This document shows positions 1-6,150 of a DNA stretch of 7,222 nucleotides, one piece after another. A program made the translations under genes and the position numbers. Origin of the DNA: a bacterium (lineage in GTDB: Bacteria > Patescibacteriota > Gracilibacteria > JAUYGZ01); the NCBI GenBank assembly GCA_030699855.1, contig JAUYKR010000031.1, positions 1 to 7,222 of the forward strand. Direction: 5' to 3'. The notes under the pieces are model-generated. The model searched no databases. It saw only the letters and a list, made by a program, of their open reading frames with translations, and was not told where the DNA came from. How positions within the stretch are numbered: the stretch's first letter is position 1; the number at the start of each line of letters is the position of its first letter.

Positions 1-3000
1 ATAACTCGATCACTTGGTTCCCACTCCAGCAACGCCGGCTCGCCCGCCAGCACGTTGACTAAAACCGGACGCGACGGCGGTCCTTCCACATGAACGGCGG
101 CCATTCCCGTCTTGGTTCCGGCGCGGACGGCAAAGGTGCCCTTACCATTTCGGACCAGCAGCTCTTCCGGCACCACCAGTTTATCGGCGTCATCGACGAT
201 CACTTTGAGGGTCGTATTCGTTTGCAGAGCTTCGCCTTCCGAACTGACCAGTTCCACCGCGAACGACAGTTCCTGATCACTTCCCGCCTGCAGTTCCGCC
301 CCATTCACGGCTTGGAGGAGGACCCGCTGATCGACCACCCGCACGTAGACGGAAGTGAGTTTTTGACTGGCCAGCTGGCCATAGCGGGCCCGGAGAGTGG
401 CGTTCCCCACTCCTTCCGGAATCAGCGCGGCTACGCCGTGCTGCTGGGGCTGAACCTTTATCGGCCCTTCCGATTCCCACTGGATCGGCTGCTCGGCCGA
501 CACGGCGATGCGCGCCTCCCCCTGACTGCCGAGCGCGAGCACGGGCGATGACAGCGTGATTTCAAGATCCCTCCCCGCTTGGGGAGTCCCGGTCGCATCC
601 TGAGTTTCTTGGAGATCGGAGGGTGGAGCGCTGTCGCCACCAATCGGATTCGCCAGCAGTTCATTGGGAATCCAGCAATCACCCACCGCTTGCGGCCATT
701 CGAGCAAACCCACGCTTCCGCCGCAAGGCGATGCCTTGGTTCCGGATCGACGCTGCTCGACCTCACGCTGCTTACTCCGTTGCTCTTGTTTTTTTATCAG
801 CTCATCCTCGCCTTTTTTTAAGGTATCGAGAATGTTTTCCTGCTGATCTTTACCCTGCTGATCAGGGTACGTTCCTTTCAGCTTGTCGATGGTGAAATCA
901 AAATGTTGAGCATCACCGTTCATTACCAGGTACAGCATCTCTTTGTCCTTGGCGAGGAGGCTGAGTCCCTGACGGTGCTTGGCTTCGATACCCAAATTAA
1001 GCCAGCTGACCGCCTGGATCAGCTCTTGCTTGAAATTCTGAAGCAGGGCTTTCAGTTCACCAGGCTCAACCAAAGGAACAGGAATCACGGTTTGCTCGAG
1101 CACGGTGGAGGGCTGCCGGCCGGCTCGCTTGTCATCGAGTTGGCCGTTGATCGTGGCTAAACCATGAGCTACTACCAAGGCAATGAAACTCAACATCTCC
1201 AGAGCAGCAGTGGGATCGAGCGGGTCGGTAAACTTATCGGCGTTATGAAGCATTTCGATGTCCACTCGCGCCCCTTCGGGGAGCTGATAAAATTCGCGCA
1301 AAGACTTGGCAGCGACTTTCGTTTTTTTGGCGATCTTATTATCACACTTCCTCGACACGGAAGGCGGCTCCGGCTTGAAGGGGTCCCGCGAACGAAGGTC
1401 ATATTCGTAACCGCATGTGAGGTTCAGATTTTCGTCGGCCAGAGCCCCGGGAAAGAAGAGTGGAAGAAAACCTTGGATTCGTTGCTCCAGCGCCGGCGCT
1501 ACGTCGCCGGCTTTGAGGTATTGTTCAAAAACCCCCCAGGGCTCGAGCAAGCTGGAGCGGTCGAAAACCGGACGAAGTTCGGCCAACACCGCTTGCCAGT
1601 AACGATCTGACTTTTCTTGAAACTGAGGGATCTCATTGTACTTCCAGAAATCCGGACGGTGATCCCCGCGCTCAAAGGCGATGGAGTAAGCAACGTAGCG
1701 CATAAAGCGCTCCTGGTTAGCCTGAACTCTGGCCTGGCGCAGCTCTATCTCCTTGCTCTCGATCAATTGTTCGATAGCAGCCAAAGCCTGTTGATCCGAG
1801 CCGGCCTTGAGAGCGTAAAAATTGGGATAGGCAATTCTGCCCACTTGCTCCGGACTAAATTGATTTGGGCCACCCCAATAAAAACTGGCGTGACGAACGG
1901 CGTCGATGGGAAGATGTCGGGCCAGCTTTTGCTCCATCATCGCCTGGGCAATATCGCCGGTTGGCTGAACGTGATGGATGACGCTGGAAACGCGGCGAAA
2001 ATTGGCGTGTTCGACACTTTCGGGAACTCCCGGACCGGAGTCCTGGAAGCACAGCTGGTAATTATTATCACCGCCGTAGCGCTTGGCCGCGCCAAAGTCG
2101 AGCAGCGGTTGAGTCGACGCCCCCGGAACGCAGCTATTACGAACCTTCCAGGAGCAGGAACCGTACCATTCATACGTTTCGAGGATTTGCCGTTGCGCCC
2201 AAGCTCCGCTCACCCATGAGATGTCCTGAACGGTGGTGGGATCATCCTTTCGGTTGGAGTAGACCGCCTTGCCCGGATCTCCTTCATCGGTGGCGTAATT
2301 TGTCCCCCGCACCAGCGAACACTGCTCGGCTTCCTGAATGGAAGAAAGCGGAGCGCCATTGATGTATCTGGAATAGTCGCGAAGCTTGTAATTAAAATCC
2401 TCGATGCTGAAACGGGTATCGATTTCGTTGAATTTCTCGATCAATTCGATGTCGGAAGCGATTTTTTCGACCTCTTTGAGGGTGTACTGCTCGAACTCCC
2501 GCGTGGCCAAAGCGATGATCGAAGCCGAATAGCGATCCATCTTGGTGATGACGGAAGGCAGAGTTTCATAGCTCTGGCGACGGCCGGCTTTTTCCAAAAT
2601 TTCCGTGGTGCCGGAAACATATCTCGACACCACGTGGATATAATCTTTGAGGAGGTTGCGAATAGGACCTGGACTGAAGATATCTGGCATTTCACTCATA
2701 TCTTCGCCTTCGAAAATGTCTTCTGCACCCGCGACCTGTTGGCCTCGCTCGCGCTCGGCCGCCCGGCTGTTGAAGCCGATACCGGCGTTGACTTCGTCGG
2801 CGGAAGGTTTTTGCACCCGTACCGGAGCGTCCGGAAAGGTGCGGGAGGCGAGATCCTGAAAGCGTTCGGTGGCTTCTCCCATCAGGGATTTGAGCCAATT
2901 GCCGCTGAACTGATAGTTCAGCAGGCGGTACAAAAATTTGAGCTTTTGCAGATACCAATGTTTGGTACCGTTGTCGAAGGCATCATTCGCCCATAACTGA

Positions 3001-3686
3001 TCGTGAAAACCGATCTGATCCTTGAAGACCTGGTCGCCCTCCCGAAACGCCTCGACTTTGGTCAAAAATCGCTCCAGATTTTCCTGTCGCTCATTCCCCT
3101 GTCCGGGCGGACGAATCACCCCATGCCAAAGCTCCGGCTGAGGGCCGGTGGCGGAAGAGCGGATGAAGATCTGCTGATCGGGATCAAAAACGTAGACCGG
3201 CCGAACCAGATCGGTATACGGATACAAGCTGGGGAAAGATTCCAGACCATTGTGAACCACCGGAATGGGAACCTCACCGATCAGCACCAGGCCCACCAGC
3301 TTGGCAAGGCCATCGCTGACGCGATAACCCTCGAAGTAGAGTTGCTGCAGGCTTTCGACAATTCTGGCGGCAGTCTCTCCCTGCCATTCCATCAGCAGGC
3401 ATACCGACCCGATCTGTTCCTGAATACCCTCGCAATAGTCGGACACCTCACCGCTGTTCAATTCCGGCTCGACCAGCACCACCACCAGCGGATATTCGTT
3501 TCCGTCTTCCGGCGAACGGGTCTGAAAGTTATTGAGCTCGGTCTCGAAAGTGTTGGCATAGGCCACGGCGCCAAAAAGACCGGTGTTCGCCACGATGATC
3601 AGTGACAGCCCAGTAGCAATCCACTGCTGCCAGCGCATCTTTTGGAAGTGACAAAAAAGTTCTTTCAGAAACGAGAATGAGGGCAT
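1..3686 (-). CDS. Very large exported protein with C-terminal Ig-like domains, unknown function (3'-partial)
   Basis: The minus strand is open from ATG 3686 to the window edge: 1,228 complete codons, no stop. An in-frame TAG at 3707-3705 makes this ATG the first possible start; no clear ribosome binding site precedes it. Residues 1-44 form a signal peptide. Residues about 65-165 look alpha/beta, with two hydrophobic strands (PLVVVLVEPEL near 66-76, KLVGLVLIGEVPIP near 129-142). Residues about 170-940 are mixed helical, Trp/Tyr-rich, and I do not recognise them. Residues 945-985 are a charged, probably coiled linker; residues about 1038-1213 hold two Ig-like segments. Ten cysteines (85, 96, 456, 511, 519, 546, 758, 781, 988, 1004) follow the signal peptide. 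A hydrophobic stretch at 830-846 contains a His and is more likely a buried helix than a membrane span. The C-terminus, and so any cell-wall or membrane anchor, lies outside the window. Likely a surface or secreted protein; the substrate or partner is unknown. The reading frame is certain, the function is not. Confidence 0.9.
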   Translation of the reverse strand, partial: MPSFSFLKELFCHFQKMRWQQWIATGLSLIIVANTGLFGAVAYANTFETELNNFQTRSPEDGNEYPLVVVLVEPELNSGEVSDYCEGIQEQIGSVCLLMEWQGETAARIVESLQQLYFEGYRVSDGLAKLVGLVLIGEVPIPVVHNGLESFPSLYPYTDLVRPVYVFDPDQQIFIRSSATGPQPELWHGVIRPPGQGNERQENLERFLTKVEAFREGDQVFKDQIGFHDQLWANDAFDNGTKHWYLQKLKFLYRLLNYQFSGNWLKSLMGEATERFQDLASRTFPDAPVRVQKPSADEVNAGIGFNSRAAERERGQQVAGAEDIFEGEDMSEMPDIFSPGPIRNLLKDYIHVVSRYVSGTTEILEKAGRRQSYETLPSVITKMDRYSASIIALATREFEQYTLKEVEKIASDIELIEKFNEIDTRFSIEDFNYKLRDYSRYINGAPLSSIQEAEQCSLVRGTNYATDEGDPGKAVYSNRKDDPTTVQDISWVSGAWAQRQILETYEWYGSCSWKVRNSCVPGASTQPLLDFGAAKRYGGDNNYQLCFQDSGPGVPESVEHANFRRVSSVIHHVQPTGDIAQAMMEQKLARHLPIDAVRHASFYWGGPNQFSPEQVGRIAYPNFYALKAGSDQQALAAIEQLIESKEIELRQARVQANQERFMRYVAYSIAFERGDHRPDFWKYNEIPQFQEKSDRYWQAVLAELRPVFDRSSLLEPWGVFEQYLKAGDVAPALEQRIQGFLPLFFPGALADENLNLTCGYEYDLRSRDPFKPEPPSVSRKCDNKIAKKTKVAAKSLREFYQLPEGARVDIEMLHNADKFTDPLDPTAALEMLSFIALVVAHGLATINGQLDDKRAGRQPSTVLEQTVIPVPLVEPGELKALLQNFKQELIQAVSWLNLGIEAKHRQGLSLLAKDKEMLYLVMNGDAQHFDFTIDKLKGTYPDQQGKDQQENILDTLKKGEDELIKKQEQRSKQREVEQRRSGTKASPCGGSVGLLEWPQAVGDCWIPNELLANPIGGDSAPPSDLQETQDATGTPQAGRDLEITLSSPVLALGSQGEARIAVSAEQPIQWESEGPIKVQPQQHGVAALIPEGVGNATLRARYGQLASQKLTSVYVRVVDQRVLLQAVNGAELQAGSDQELSFAVELVSSEGEALQTNTTLKVIVDDADKLVVPEELLVRNGKGTFAVRAGTKTGMAAVHVEGPPSRPVLVNVLAGEPALLEWEPSDRV
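48..575 (-). other. Two tandem Ig-like (bacterial Big-type) segments
   Basis: Residues about 1038-1118 and 1119-1213 both show short alternating hydrophobic beta strands, little helix and Gly/Asn turns. The second has the order typical of bacterial Ig-like domains: a strand opening near RVLLQAVNGAELQAGS, a middle strand near TLKVIVDDADKLVVP, then GKGTFAVRAGTKTGMAAVHV before a closing strand at PVLVNVLAG. The first is shorter and more divergent. The next segment seems to begin at the window edge (EPALLEWEPSD), so more repeats may lie beyond. The assignment is by eye from strand pattern, not from a profile search. Such domains commonly act as stalks or adhesion modules on exported proteins. Confidence 0.55.
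732..854 (-). other. Charged, Gln/Lys/Glu-rich linker, likely coiled
   Basis: Residues 945-985 of the large exported protein are strongly hydrophilic, rich in Gln, Lys, Glu and Arg and almost free of aromatic residues. They separate the mixed-helical central part from a short Cys-containing segment (Cys988, Cys1004) and the Ig-like region. A helical or coiled spacer is the simplest reading. No enzymatic motif is visible. Confidence 0.5.
3555..3686 (-). other. Sec signal peptide of the large exported protein
   Basis: Residues 1-44 show a long n-region with Lys8, Lys16 and Arg18, a hydrophobic core from about Ile23 to Phe38, and an A-Y-A motif at 42-44 followed by Asn-Thr, which suits signal peptidase I cleavage after Ala44. 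No lipobox cysteine follows the core, so a lipoprotein is unlikely. A second in-frame ATG at residue 17 would give a shorter, more typical signal peptide, so the true start could be either. An uncleaved N-terminal anchor is the alternative. Confidence 0.75.
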
Positions 3687-3704
3687 AATAAACCATTCAA
3701 CAAA

Positions 3705-3800
3705 CTAGCAAAAAACACCCATTTCCTCGACGATAACGGGCATATCAGACCACCCTGTACACTGGCGGAAAAGGGGAAAATGATCGAACCTTGCCCTCAT
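3705..3800 (-). other. Possible short leader ORF upstream of the large exported protein
   Basis: A 31-codon minus-strand frame starts at ATG 3800, ends at TAG 3707-3705, and is in the same frame as the large gene, whose ATG lies 18 bases further on. An internal ATG at 3743 has an AGGGTGG Shine-Dalgarno-like sequence (3756-3750) six bases upstream, whereas the main start has none. It could be a translated leader that feeds ribosomes to the main start. Chance is the main alternative at this length. Confidence 0.2.
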
Positions 3801-3819
3801 CCCCAACCAGGTCTAATCT
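3791..3819 (+). promoter_or_regulatory. Weak candidate sigma-70-type promoter for the receiver-like gene
   Basis: TTGCCC (3791-3796) and TAATCT (3814-3819) are separated by 17 bases and match the consensus at four and three of six positions. Transcription would start near 3826, leaving a leader of about 18 bases before ATG 3844, with no Shine-Dalgarno sequence. The spacing is ideal but the -10 match is poor. The whole intergenic region (3687-3843) serves two divergent genes; no convincing minus-strand promoter was found in it. Confidence 0.3.
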
Positions 3820-3843
3820 AAAAGCACGTTCTTCATTTTCCCC

Positions 3844-4335
3844 ATGCGCGCCCTTGTCATCGAAGCCGATCCATTCTTCGCCAAACTGTACGGCATCAAG
3901 CTGAAGAAGTCAGGGTTGGACGTCGATACCGTTCACAACGGCGAAGAGGCACTGCAGAAACTGCGGCTCAACAAGTACGCCGTCGTGTTGATGAATGTGA
4001 TGCTACCATTTCAAGATGGCTTTACTGTCCTGCGCAAGAGTAAGCAGCTCCACAAAAAAATGCCCCCCTTTGTCATCGTCAGCTCGCTCAGGCAGAAGGA
4101 AGATATCGACAAGGCCCTGAAGCTGGGAGCAAAACAGTATTTTGTCCGTGACGAGACCCAGCTGGCTGAGCTGATGAACGCCGTGGTAAAAGCCAGCGGA
4201 AAGAGATTGGAAAAAAGGCCCGTGAAAACGCCCAAAAAAAGCCCCCGCAAACCGTCACCGATGAAAATACAGCGAAAAAAGCTGTCGATAGGTAAAAAGA
4301 AAGTAAAGAAAAAAGCTAAGACAAGAAAAAAGTAA
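3844..4335 (+). CDS. Atypical (pseudo-)receiver domain protein with Lys/Arg-rich tail
   Basis: Residues 1-116 follow the CheY-like receiver pattern: first strand ALVIEADPFF (3-12), third strand and loop VVLMNVMLPFQDGF (47-60), fourth strand FVIVSSL (76-82), and GAKQYFVRD (95-103). In typical receivers phosphate is taken up by an Asp in the third loop; here that position is Asn51 (AAT at 3994-3996). The usual acidic pair is E7-A8-D9, so one position is Ala, and the conserved Lys is Arg102. Ser80/Ser81 keep the hydroxyl position. Normal Asp phosphorylation is therefore unlikely. Residues 116-163 have 24 Lys/Arg out of 48 and one acidic residue: a disordered tail that could bind nucleic acid, polyphosphate or membrane phospholipid. 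There is no output domain. ATG 3844 is the first start after an in-frame TAA at 3814-3816. The gene lies 99 bases before pilB in the same direction, so a role in pilus control is plausible but unproven. Confidence 0.88.
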   Translation: MRALVIEADPFFAKLYGIKLKKSGLDVDTVHNGEEALQKLRLNKYAVVLMNVMLPFQDGFTVLRKSKQLHKKMPPFVIVSSLRQKEDIDKALKLGAKQYFVRDETQLAELMNAVVKASGKRLEKRPVKTPKKSPRKPSPMKIQRKKLSIGKKKVKKKAKTRKK

Positions 4336-4366
4336 AACGAGGCAAATAGACCAATGAGTTCGCAAA

Positions 4367-4400
4367 AGCCCGTCTTTCCCCTTAAAAAACGGGTTGTTTT
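4367..4400 (+). terminator. Candidate weak intrinsic terminator after the receiver-like gene
   Basis: AGCCCGT (4367-4373) pairs with ACGGGTT (4389-4395), giving seven pairs of which one is a G-T wobble. TTT (4375-4377) and nearby A residues in the loop can extend the stem internally. An interrupted T tract (TTGTTTT) begins at the end of the stem. It lies 32 bases after the TAA of the receiver-like gene. The short stem and broken T tract suggest partial termination at best, and it overlaps the -35 region of the next promoter. Confidence 0.45.
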
Positions 4401-4410
4401 GTGCTATACT
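4382..4410 (+). promoter_or_regulatory. Extended -10 promoter for pilB-pilC
   Basis: TATACT (4405-4410) matches the -10 consensus at five of six positions and is preceded by TGC, an extended -10 element. TTAAAA (4382-4387), with a 17-base spacer, matches the -35 consensus at four of six. The predicted start near 4417 leaves a leader of about 18 bases before ATG 4435. The GAAGGG at 4411-4416 is too far from the ATG to serve as its Shine-Dalgarno sequence. This is the best promoter-like sequence seen in the window. Confidence 0.65.
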
Positions 4411-4434
4411 GAAGGGATTTAAAACCAAAACAAT

Positions 4435-6150
4435 ATGAATCCTGCCCCCCTTCAGGATGAAGAACTCCTGAACTTTCTCCTCGAAGCTCAGCTCATTGGA
4501 GAAGCTGACCTCAGAGCCATCAAGCGGCATACGGAAAAGACTGGTTTGCGGGCCGATCAGGCCATTGCCGATCTTGCCATACTCTCCGACGAACAAATCG
4601 GCTTGATCGTCGCCGATCTGAGCAAGATACCGTTTACAAAGGTTGGAAACCTCAAGATACCCCGAAAAATCCTCGATCTGATTCCCGGAAAAATAGCCAA
4701 GGAAAATCTGATCCTTCCCATGAAAGCAGATGGAAACTTTCTCCAGGTAGCCACTAATAACATTCATCAAGCAGAACTGCTCCAATTTCTGGAAAAGAAG
4801 ACGAAGAAAAAAATCAAGCTGTTCTACGCCGCCACCATGGACCTGAAGAACGCCTTGAGAGCTTATGAAATACCCCTGGCGCAAAAGCTGGAAGAAACAA
4901 AAAAGGCTATCGAGGTCAAAGGTGGAAAGCAGGGCGCCGAGGCCATAGCGAATCTGCTCGACGACATTATTTATTATGCCTCTCAGGAACGCGCATCCGA
5001 CATTCACATTGAGCCCCAGGAAGATGAAATCATCGTCCGCGTCCGCATGGACGGCGACCTCCACGATATTCTCTTTCTTCCCAAGGAGTTCGAAGATGTT
5101 CTGATCACCAGAGTAAAAGTCTTGGCGAATCTGAAGACCGATGAACACCGGGCCGCTCAAGACGGCCGCATCAAAATGGATTTTCCGGATATCAAGCTGA
5201 GTCTGCGCGTTTCCGTCATCCCAATTCACGATGGAGAAAAAGTGGTACTCCGTCTGCTGGCCGGCCAAACGTCGCTGAATTTGGAAAGCCTGGGCTACAC
5301 CCAACAGCAGCTGAACATTTTGCGGGAAGTTATGCAGAAGACCCATGGCATGATCCTGGTCACCGGACCGACCGGCTCCGGAAAAACCACCACCCTCTAC
5401 AGCGTTCTTCGCATCATGAACACCCGCGACGTGAATATTTCCACGGTGGAAGATCCGGTGGAAATTCGCCTACCGGGCGTCAATCAGGTACAGGTCAACA
5501 ATGAAGCGAATCTCACCTTCGCCAACGGTCTGCGCAGCATGCTGCGCCAGGATCCGGACATCCTGCTGGTGGGAGAAATCCGCGATACGGAAACCGCCAA
5601 CATCGCCGTCAACGCGGCCCTGACCGGACACATCGTCTTCGCCACCCTGCACACCAATGACGCCGCTTCCACCCTGCCCCGCCTGCTGGAAATGGGAGTT
5701 CAGCACTTTTTGGTGGCTTCGACGGTAAACGTGGCCCTGGCTCAACGCTTAGCTCGCCGCGTTTGCCCTTTTTGTATTCAAAGTAAGGAACTCAGCTTGA
5801 GAAAACTGATTGACCTGTTCAGCACCTTTGAAAATTTTGACGCCAAACATTTTATGGAAAAAATTTCGAACGGAGGTAGAAAACGAAAGACCAGTGAAAT
5901 TATTACCATTTACGAAGGCAAGGGTTGCAACAGTTGCAACCAAACCGGCTTTTACGGCCGCGTGGCCGTGGCTGAGTTTTTGGAGGTGGACAAGGAAATT
6001 CGCAAGCTGATCAGCAAAAAAACCCTGGCCGGCGACATCATCGCCCAGGCCCGAAAGAAAGGCATGATGACCATGATGGAAGATGGACTACTGAAGTCTC
6101 TACAGGGTTTGACCACGCCTGAAGAAGTTATTCGTATAACCAGGGAATAA
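4435..6150 (+). CDS. pilB: Type IV pilus assembly / type II secretion ATPase PilB (GspE family)
   Basis: A cytoplasmic hexameric ATPase that drives pilin polymerisation through the membrane platform protein. At 571 residues it is full length for the family. Residues about 8-140 form the GspE/MshE-type N-terminal domain; residues about 165-300 form the N-terminal half of the motor. The catalytic set is complete: Walker A GPTGSGKTTT (311-320, Lys317), Asp box ISTVEDPVE (335-343), Walker B DILLVGEIRD (375-384, Glu381) and His box GHIVFATLHTND (398-409, His406). A zinc-type tetracysteine site is present as Cys444/Cys447 and Cys498/Cys501, with a basic insert between the pairs. This site marks PilB/GspE rather than the retraction ATPase PilT. 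ATG 4435 is the first start after an in-frame TAA at 4420-4422 and lacks a Shine-Dalgarno sequence. The TAA stop overlaps the pilC start by one base. A GspE role in secretion cannot be excluded without the downstream genes. Confidence 0.96.
   Translation: MNPAPLQDEELLNFLLEAQLIGEADLRAIKRHTEKTGLRADQAIADLAILSDEQIGLIVADLSKIPFTKVGNLKIPRKILDLIPGKIAKENLILPMKADGNFLQVATNNIHQAELLQFLEKKTKKKIKLFYAATMDLKNALRAYEIPLAQKLEETKKAIEVKGGKQGAEAIANLLDDIIYYASQERASDIHIEPQEDEIIVRVRMDGDLHDILFLPKEFEDVLITRVKVLANLKTDEHRAAQDGRIKMDFPDIKLSLRVSVIPIHDGEKVVLRLLAGQTSLNLESLGYTQQQLNILREVMQKTHGMILVTGPTGSGKTTTLYSVLRIMNTRDVNISTVEDPVEIRLPGVNQVQVNNEANLTFANGLRSMLRQDPDILLVGEIRDTETANIAVNAALTGHIVFATLHTNDAASTLPRLLEMGVQHFLVASTVNVALAQRLARRVCPFCIQSKELSLRKLIDLFSTFENFDAKHFMEKISNGGRKRKTSEIITIYEGKGCNSCNQTGFYGRVAVAEFLEVDKEIRKLISKKTLAGDIIAQARKKGMMTMMEDGLLKSLQGLTTPEEVIRITRE
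6142..6146 (+). promoter_or_regulatory. Shine-Dalgarno-like site for pilC inside the end of pilB
   Basis: AGGGA lies three bases before the pilC ATG at 6150, within the last codons of pilB. The spacing is short, but together with the TAATG stop/start overlap it fits translational coupling, in which ribosomes finishing pilB restart on pilC. It fixes 6150 as the pilC start. Confidence 0.45.

Noticed and set aside
458..766. Short minus-strand ORFs in other frames (458-766, 1190-1402, 1855-2052, 1937-2173, 2441-2695, 2692-2958)
   Set aside because: They overlap the long open frame out of phase and have Arg/Ser/Pro-rich compositions typical of off-frame translation of GC-rich coding DNA.
1492..1511. 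Perfect inverted repeat with 7-base arms (GCCGGCG / CGCCGGC) and a 6-base loop
   Set aside because: It lies inside the large coding sequence, encodes an ordinary Ala/Gly/Pro stretch near residues 726-732, and has no T tract. Chance is likely in GC-rich DNA.
1617..2219. Plus-strand ORF of 200 codons, and similar ones at 90-551, 903-1160, 1164-1610, 2634-2996 and 3003-3605
   Set aside because: All lie opposite the uninterrupted minus-strand frame, are broken by stops at irregular intervals, and show no domain motifs. They are shadows of the large exported-protein gene.
4255..5346. A 363-codon ORF on the minus strand opposite the receiver tail and the first half of pilB
   Set aside because: It lies antisense to pilB, which has complete catalytic motifs. 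The product is Phe/Leu/Gln-rich with no recognisable motif, as expected of the mirror of a Lys/Glu/Leu-rich coding strand.
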